A stretch of 64,000 nt of DNA from contig MU270064.1 in NCBI GenBank assembly GCA_021432635.1, forward strand, positions 100,371-164,370. Direction: 5' to 3'. A model generated the notes under the pieces. The model was given only the letters and a program-made list of their open reading frames with translations. It was not told where the DNA came from and did not search any database. Below, in pieces: positions 57,806 through 64,000 of the stretch (its first letter is position 1; every line of letters starts with the position of its first letter). This DNA is from Thozetella sp. PMI_491. Taxonomy: Eukaryota > Ascomycota > Sordariomycetes > Chaetosphaeriales > Chaetosphaeriaceae. The position numbers and the translations under genes are program-made.

Positions 57806-58390
57806 ATGGTCAATCCTAAGAGAACGAGATTAGAATCTGTTTCTGCCCTGATAGATTTCTACGAGGTATCAATGGCAATCACCAGTTATTGGGAGGACGT
57901 ACGAATGTCGAATGCCAGAGTGCGACTGCCAAAGGTCGCAAGCCCTGAGCGTCTGAAGCAATTTGTCGCTGTACGTCTGCACACCGAAAGCATCAAGCCT
58001 CGTCGGGCTCGTCGCTAGTCGTCACCAGAATCGGTTACCACTAATATCAAGGAAAGCGAAATCGAAGTCCGAGGCATCCTGCACCGTCATCATAAATGCA
58101 ACACAGCCTGCACTTGCACATGCCATGGTGTCTTTAATGATAAAGACAACTCTTCCCGATCTAGCTGGAGTTCCCAATAAATCCGATTGGCTGATTGGTC
58201 TGTATCCAGTCGCAAAACCTCTTGTTGCCAACGGTCGCAGCGGCGACTGTATACTGTTTGTCGGGTTACCCATGAGCCGTTTGATACGGCGCGGCCAGCC
58301 GCTCTTACCGTCATTATTACTCTCCAACCTCCGGCTAGGCTTCTCTTATCATATTATAGACGTAGGTGAGTGGCTTTGTGATTCAATGGC
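57806..58390 (+). pseudogene. Possible remnant of a fungal Cys-rich intracellular protein
   Basis: A frame from ATG 57806 can be joined over a 46-nt putative intron (GTACGT at 57973 to TAG at 58018) into a second segment. That segment contains HHKCNTACTCTCH, a Cys pattern reminiscent of the C.C.CH motif found in some large fungal ankyrin/NACHT-associated proteins. A TAA near 58179 then ends the frame. No other domain is recognised. The intron lacks a good branch point, so the call is weak. Confidence 0.25.
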
Positions 58391-58991
58391 TGAAGACTCG
58401 TTCCGGTAAAGAGAGAAATTGTTTCGATCTAACAAGCGTAACAGCTAAGTCTGAGATCATACCATGTCGACTCATTTAACTTCTTATATCGTAAGGGAAG
58501 AATCTATTTCTAATATCGGAAAAAGAATATTTATTTGATATGGTGTTCTTTTCTTTTTCGGACTGGGTTTCGAGGTATATTTCACGTTATATCCGCGAGT
58601 AAATGGCGGAAAGCTCCAGGGAAGGCCTAGAAACATGTGTAGCAATCCAGAACTGCCTTCCATCACTACCGAAAAAGAAATAAAAAAATTTGAAGGATAT
58701 CCAAATAATAATTATTTTCCTGTGCTAATCATGCCTACCTAACTGCAGAACGGATATATAACGCGTCTTTAAGTAGTAGGTTTAAGACCCAGATTCAGAC
58801 TACTACTGATACAATAAACTTATACTAAAGAATAACGGCTTGATTTTATTGTATTACTCGAGCATGCTTATATATCTAAGCTCGTAAACTCTCTTGATAA
58901 AATTTATACCGTAGTAGATCCCGTAGTCCTCTCCATCCCAAAGAATCAATGTCGAAGCACTGTAGATTATATATCTCGTGTATTCCAGAGC
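58391..58991. other. AT-rich spacer
   Basis: No gene seen; A/T-run-rich DNA. Confidence 0.45.
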
Positions 58992-59537
58992 TTAGAGACA
59001 GTTCGAATGACACTCGCATTTAGCGCTAACTAGACAATAAGGTCGGACACGTGCATCTAGAGGGCTGATGGCGACGACAACCCGAGTGAGTAATGTGGAT
59101 AATACTGAAGACTTTCCTGAGGAAACGTATATTTGCAATCTTCGGCCCAAGACTGCGATATCCATTGTTACTTGTGTTAGCTGCGGGCCTGTGCCCGAAA
59201 ATGTAGCGGGCGGCCCCGCGATGCACATGCACACGTAAACATTCGCCTACATACTTGTGCAGTCCGGCGCCGCTGCCGGGCTCCATTTGTAGAAGTTCCT
59301 ATGCCGAATCGTCAGCCCCATGTAGCCACGAAGCAAAGAAACCACTTACGAGAGACTAATCCCTGCGTCGTTCGTGATCGGTACAAATTCGTCGTTGGGC
59401 TGGACGAAGTAGACTCTTCGGCACCTCGCAAGAATCTCGCCCATTGTATGTTGTCCAAGCGGCAATACGCTAAATCTAAAAGAGGTCTTTACCTGGATAA
59501 GTTGAGGAGTGGGGTCCACTATCTCAATGGTGGTCAT
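58992..59537 (-). pseudogene. LysM-domain secreted protein pseudogene
   Basis: Two segments, 59537-59350 and 59298-58992, are joined by a 51-nt intron (GTAAGT, CTGAC branch, ATAG). The join recreates a LysM: VYFVQPNDEF..ITNDAGISLS, then NFYKWSPAAAPDC, then ANVYVC. Two lesions stand out. The conserved Cys after QPNDE is Phe, and a TAG at 59249-59247 replaces the Trp expected before ANVYVC. The frame is otherwise open to 58992. LysM proteins bind chitin oligomers; several fungal ones act as effectors that mask chitin. The N-terminal signal peptide and any upstream LysM are not found, so this is a truncated relic. Confidence 0.72.
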
Positions 59538-60384
59538 GGCACGCCTGCGATGTGATGGTTGCTTATTTGCCGGTTAAGCATGTCGAGCTCGTCAAGTGAA
59601 TAGCCTTGCTTCGCGTCGTGGGTGAAAATATTATACTTCACTATACATTTATACTCCTACTAATAGGTATATAGTAAAAAAGCTAATATATTGTTCCAAG
59701 TCTATCATGATAATTATACATAAGAGGTAGCTATTATATGAAATTATAAATACTTTTAAACATATAGTTATTTTTACCTATAAAAAATCTTTATAAATAT
59801 AAGGCTTACTTACTTTGAAATTAATAATCTACTTATAGTTATAATATATATTTTAAGTTTTTATTTATATAAAAGTAGGTTATAAATAAGTAAAGGTAAA
59901 GAATGTAAGAAGGTAATAGGTGATAATAAGTAGCTCTAAGGGAATATATAGGTAGCTCTTAACTTCTAGCATACCAATAACTCCCTATGTTGACAAATTA
60001 TCAGCTGGGAAACAGTTTAACAGACGTATAAAATACTGGTGAAGCAACACTTGATAATTGCTATTCTCTGTACAGTCTCCTTAGTAGCATCTAAAGGAGA
60101 CAAGTTCATCGTTGAACTTAATATTCTCTAGATTGCGGCTTCCTGGGTAGTGGACGGTTGCCTTTTTCCCTTTGCATTCATAATCCCTAGTGTTGTTAGT
60201 TCTTTTAGTTGATTTACAGACAGGACGTTCTAGATCTTTCCTAGTTAAGATTGTAGGCTAGACTCACCCATATAACACACAGTAACTAAATTTACCCCCA
60301 AAGTTGATAGATGATGCTTTTTTATAGATGCCAGCCTCATTATCTATAGATTAATAAATTAGTATAAACTAATAATATTATAGC
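59538..60384. other. AT-rich, repeat-eroded DNA
   Basis: Very AT-rich from about 59630 to 59960 with dense TATA and TTAA strings; no gene seen. Confidence 0.6.
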
Positions 60385-60645
60385 TCAGAAGGGAGTATAA
60401 TAGAAAGTCGAGTCAGTCGAGGATAAAGGAGACATACAACAGCGTCCCGGGTCGGCGATTAACGACCACCAGTCCTCCCCACTGTAGTCTTTATCGCTCC
60501 ATAAGACGATAGAGGCACCAGTTGGATTCCGTAGGTACGCAAGCGTCTCTGCACTTAGCTCGTAAGGATCATAGCCACCCTGGGGCGCTGCAAACACAGT
60601 CGCTAGGAGTCCAGGTACAAGTGCAACAACCTGGGAGAAATGCAT
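60385..60645 (-). CDS. Small secreted protein
   Basis: 86 residues, single exon: signal peptide MHFSQVVALVPGLLATVFA, then a short mature chain with ASIVLWSDKDYSGEDWW and a single RCC pair near the end. The W-S-D-x-D-Y-S-G stretch is reminiscent of crystallin-like small secreted fungal proteins (one Greek-key motif), but the protein is too short for a full domain and may be truncated. It is one of few clean frames in this AT-rich stretch; expression is unproven. Confidence 0.5.
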   Translation of the reverse strand: MHFSQVVALVPGLLATVFAAPQGGYDPYELSAETLAYLRNPTGASIVLWSDKDYSGEDWWSLIADPGRCCMSPLSSTDSTFYYTPF

Positions 60646-61339
60646 CTTATAGGAATAGAGGGTAAATAAGGTAAATATCTCAGATGTTAGATTGTTAAAT
60701 TGCTTGACTAGTTGTTTAAATGTAGGCTACTGAGAATAATATAATGAGCTGGGGCCTGCAGCTTTTATACTTGAAGCGACGATGTATATTAGATGCAAAG
60801 GTTAGCCTTATAAAATTTATGCTTTAAAATCTTCACAATCTTTTAGTTAATAATTAGTTATAGGTGGCTTAGTACGTTAACTGACTTAAACTCTATGTTG
60901 TATATAGTTCAAAGGAAAGTGTAAGACTAAATCTATATTCTTTGTTAAGATTAACTTTTAGCTTAGTTGTACTACTATATCAGTGAAACTCTATGATAGT
61001 CTTAAACTAACTTATTAAAGAAATAGTTTGCTTATAAATTTAGCGTTTACATACTTAAAAGGTTAGAAATATCTCAACTTAATCTATCTCAGTATAATAT
61101 ATACTTTAAAACTTATAGAAAGTATCGATTTATTTCTACTAGAGGAAATTTACTTTGCAAATTAACCTTAGAGAATTAAAGACTAGTGTCTTTTATTAAA
61201 ATAATAAAACTTAGAGATTAATTACATTAGATTATTATACTATAAAAGCTCTGAGACTGTAAATAATAATATAATGGAAATTATTAATAGTGTGGACACT
61301 TAAGCCTTAATTACATGACTATCCTAAGGATCTAGCTTT
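60646..61339. other. AT-rich, repeat-eroded DNA
   Basis: No gene seen. Composition and dinucleotides (TA, AA, TT rich) match RIP-mutated transposon relics. Confidence 0.55.
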
Positions 61340-61935
61340 TAAGCTGCTTCAGCACTAGCTATTCCACACTCTCTTATAAATACTCCAAGCTATTTTAACT
61401 GTCAGTATTAAAAAATCATCCTCAAGCACAGAATAATAATCTAAAGCCTAAATATCTTCTTTCACAAGGAAATTAAGGCTTATTATAATCTCTTCTTACT
61501 TAATCACCTTATTCTCATTCTTAAGTAAAATACTAGAACTGTCACGGCGAGGATCACTGTCACTGGCACAGTACAGGACTAGTTGACCGTACTCTGGGAA
61601 TTAACTAAAAGACTCTAAGATGAAGACCCAGGAAGAGGAAGCAGCGAAGCTGCTCCCCAGCTCTGATCAGGGGTATATCCAGGGAGCTAGGGTTTCTCGG
61701 TGCCCACAGCTCCTCTGCTGTCCACGATCTTAGTGTACGTAGCCGTACAGAGATCAATGGTTGGGCAGCTGCTGGGCAGCTGTGGCCATCTGCTCGCTTG
61801 TAAAGCTCGCAACAGGTGGTCTGATCCGTGCTCAGGGCTAGCGGCTATGATAATAACTAAACTTTAAAAGATATAGAAGTTCTTTAATAGATAACTAATA
61901 GAGATTAAATAAAGGGTTGATATTCTTTACTTAGA
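61340..61935. repeat. Dispersed degenerate repeat copy B, interrupted by a GC-richer insert
   Basis: Homologous to copy A at 36018-36292, but split after TTAAGTAAAATACTAGAAC by about 318 bp of non-homologous sequence (61540-61857), resuming at TTTAAAAGATATAGAAGTTC. Copy B has more A/T than A at variable sites. Confidence 0.72.
61540..61857. mobile_element. Possible solo LTR inserted in repeat copy B
   Basis: Begins TGTCACGGCGAGG, is GC-rich, and is flanked by AGAAC on the left and a TAAAC-like string on the right, which could be an eroded 5-bp target duplication. No internal coding sequence. Confidence 0.4.
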
Positions 61936-62304
61936 TTATAATCTTGTTTATATTAGCTAAAGCTTTAAAGATGGCTTTTTTTTAGTATAGTATTAGCCTT
62001 TAAAGGCAAAAAGAGAAACTATAATAGCCAGTGTTAAAGCAGCTTAAATATAAAGCTATATCCTTAGGATAGTTATATAATTAAGTCTTAAGTATTGAGC
62101 TGGGGGTAGTCAGTGGATTTTTCTTTTCGCCCAGCGTGGCCCTGGTATTGGAGGAGCTGAGTGGTGGATCTAGACCCTGGTCTGATCAGGCCATACCAGC
62201 TTTATTTGTATAAGTAGCTAAGGGATGCCGTCCTACCTCAGGGAGGAGGATCATCGACATATCCATTTATCATCAATCAACTTCATACATTCGTTTCCCT
62301 AGAC
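61936..62304. other. Repeat-like spacer
   Basis: AT-rich to about 62090, then GC-richer (62100-62250) with a TTTGTATAAGTAG stretch that could be the promoter of a mobile element. No gene. Confidence 0.4.
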
Positions 62305-62547
62305 ATGACCAACCACAAAACCACTCTGTACAACTATTACGGGGCTTCGCCCCATTTCTACGTGTTCATCCTGCCCTGGTCAGAGCCCAGCACTCGTTGG
62401 ATCTCGCATAGGCATGCCCGCTCCCATGTACCACTAGACTTACGCTGCTTCAACGGCCCTGCCTACGAACTGGACCTGAGGTCGTGGTATTGGTTCCGCG
62501 CTGTGGCTACTAGGCTACGGAGTGTATGGTGGTGGTGTTGTGTGTAG
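62305..62547 (+). CDS. Short unrecognised ORF in a GC-richer island
   Basis: 80 codons from an ATG preceded by a CA/TC-rich leader; Trp- and Arg-rich end (SVWWWCCV). No family recognised. It sits between AT-rich repeat blocks, so it may belong to a transposon leader rather than a host gene. Confidence 0.22.
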   Translation: MTNHKTTLYNYYGASPHFYVFILPWSEPSTRWISHRHARSHVPLDLRCFNGPAYELDLRSWYWFRAVATRLRSVWWWCCV

Positions 62548-62752
62548 GTTGTTTTGCACGTGCTCTGCTTCCTGCTCCCCGTTCTCAGTATCTGTCCTGT
62601 TAATAATTTATTATATTAGTATTTACAGTTTATATTTTCTTATAAAGGAATATTTTAATATATATCTTAATGTATAAAGATATATATTTAAATTTGAGAG
62701 CGTAAGATTATTATAAAATATCTTGATTTACTTATAAAATTAAGTGGCTAAC
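62548..62752. other. AT-rich spacer
   Basis: No gene seen. Confidence 0.45.
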
Positions 62753-63191
62753 TGTTACGACCAAGGCATCAGCCACCTCCCCGCGACCACCGACACAGCC
62801 TAGCGCTTAGCCGCCAGCGGTCACGACAGGCAGAACCCCTGATAGATGCCTCAGGCACCCACGCAGGTGTCCCACCAATCAGAAAAGGATCACTATAAAG
62901 CACCTGGCTCTCAGTAAGCCCAGAGCTCCTGGCTCACCTAGGAGCTCCAGGACTCCAGCGATCCAAAGTAAGCTATAAAGAGCAATCTAATATATAAGAC
63001 TATAGTCTCTGCCTAGATAGATTAGTAGCCTTACTTTTTAGTAATTAATCTCTACTTAGTTTATAAGCTTAACGCTTATACTATTAGATCTTACCTATGT
63101 TAATTAATGCTTTATTTGTCTCTACCCTCCCTATCTTAGGAAAGAATCCCCTATGTATTAAGAATACTAACCCTAGGATCTTAGTGTTATA
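62753..63191 (+). mobile_element. LTR-like sequence of a retrotransposon
   Basis: Begins TGTTACGACC and ends ...TTAGTGTTATA, consistent with a TG...CA-type LTR end whose last C became T. It is about 439 bp, GC-rich at its start and AT-rich later, with a TATAAAG near 62894. The following DNA could be the internal region of a Gypsy-type element, but no intact gag/pol or primer-binding site is readable. Confidence 0.5.
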
Positions 63192-63672
63192 ATATATTAA
63201 TTACTCTCTTTTAAAGGATAAGATAAGTATAATCAATAACGTTCTATAGTTAATATATCCAGTAAAAATACCCTGTCTATCAGTAGCTATAACTCTAGCA
63301 AGTCTAATAAGAAAAAGGAAAAGGCTCTTACTTAATATAGCCTTAACTAAGAAATAAAGGACGCTAATAATAGTAGAGAGGATATTAAGTACACTAGTAT
63401 AAAAAAAGACCTTATTTAAATAAAAAAACTTATTGGTAAACTATATATTAATACTATATAAGTTCTCTAACTTAAAGATAATCTATATATTATATATATT
63501 ACTATTAATATTATTATAACCCTTATTAAAGGATATAAAAAACTAAGGCTTAACCTGCTTTAACTTTTTAATAGCACTTATAAATACTTAAAAAGCTACT
63601 TAGTTTAAATAAGAGCTTACTACTATTTTTATACTAATAACTTTTAAAGTAAAGCTAAAAAGGTAATATATA
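63192..63672. mobile_element. RIP-eroded retroelement interior (uncertain)
   Basis: Extremely AT-rich, dense in TATA/TTAA, stops in all frames. A basic SSKSNKKKEKALT-like reading near 63290 suggests a former gag, but this is not demonstrable. Confidence 0.4.
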
Positions 63673-64000
63673 TGTTACAAGCAAGTTGGGGTCAACCGCT
63701 GCACCACGAAGCAAAAGCTTCGGTAATGAGCGAACTTGCTCATTACTACCCCATTCTATATTATATAGTTACCCCGCACAGGGCCCAACCTGTGCAGCTG
63801 TAACATCATGCTCCCTCTTCAAAGGCATGTCCTCATGCCGTGTAGGGGGACCAACCCTCACGCGCACTTTAACAGTATAATATAGGGAAACTCAAGGCAT
63901 CAGTGTAGCGCGACCAAGACTACAGTGCCTTGCTTACAGCTGGAGTTGCCTAAGTAGTGAAGAGGTTCACGCTACTATTTTTGCAACTTGTGAGAATCGA
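63673..64000 (+). mobile_element. Second LTR-like start with hairpin, cut by the window edge
   Basis: A sharp return to normal GC begins TGTTACAAGCAAG. A 9-bp perfect hairpin (GTAATGAGC / GCTCATTAC, loop 6) sits at 63723-63746. No ORF of note. Continues beyond the window. Confidence 0.4.

Noticed and set aside
58022-58409. Overlapping frames on both strands (101 and 148 codons)
   Set aside because: Neither has a recognisable domain; a weak spliced alternative in another frame is noted instead.
1-64000. CRISPR arrays, rRNA, plasmid or phage modules
   Set aside because: No spaced direct repeats, rRNA cores or prokaryotic gene organisation; the window is fungal.

Overview
This window looks like nuclear DNA of a filamentous ascomycete (Pezizomycotina). 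The introns are short (about 49-127 nt) with GTRNGT-like donors and CTAAC/CTGAC/CTAAT branch points. It also carries Zn2Cys6 regulators, a class I hydrophobin, GPI-type mucin/fasciclin and LysM remnants, and AT-rich repeats that look RIP-mutated. No bacterial operon structure, tRNA, rRNA or CRISPR array was found. Species cannot be fixed from this window; the secretome suits a host- or plant-associated fungus.

Layout. 1-13.3 kb: an RRM RNA-binding protein (cut by the left edge), an uncharacterised membrane protein, a repeat-rich fasciclin-domain surface protein, a single-pass membrane protein with a Cys-rich ectodomain, a GMC oxidoreductase and a divergent Zn2Cys6 regulator. 14-17.6 kb: a secreted SMP-30-like beta-propeller and a YtcJ-type amidohydrolase. 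18-23.3 kb: two decayed transporters (MFS, siderophore-transporter-like; NCS1 nucleobase permease) flank an intact DEAD-box helicase. 23.8-29.4 kb: a compact orphan biosynthetic-looking group made of a SnoaL-like protein, a seven-exon FAD monooxygenase and, divergent from it, a stand-alone adenylate-forming enzyme. 31-34 kb: a secreted Vpr/Pr1C-type subtilisin. 34.6-41.6 kb: a GH18 chitinase pseudogene, two small secreted proteins, and a divergent NmrA-like/Zn2Cys6 pair. 43.7-64 kb: the sequence becomes poor in intact genes and rich in AT. Survivors are a class I hydrophobin, a GH2 beta-galactosidase-type enzyme and a small secreted protein. Remnants include a degenerate Zn2Cys6 regulator, an HExxH metallopeptidase with two stops and a LysM protein with a stop. 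The far right holds LTR-like ends and heavily AT-biased repeat DNA.

Together the window reads as a transition from gene-rich DNA into an accessory, repeat-eroded compartment. At least six gene remnants carry stops that each fit a single C-to-T or G-to-A change (CAA, CGA or TGG to a stop), as expected from repeat-induced point mutation or its leakage. The most interesting intact unit is the 23.8-29.4 kb locus. A carboxylate-activating enzyme without carrier or reductase domain sits next to a flavin monooxygenase and a SnoaL-like fold. Two of its introns appear to use GC rather than GT donors. Exon joins given here were deduced by reading frame, splice signals and family motifs, not from transcripts.
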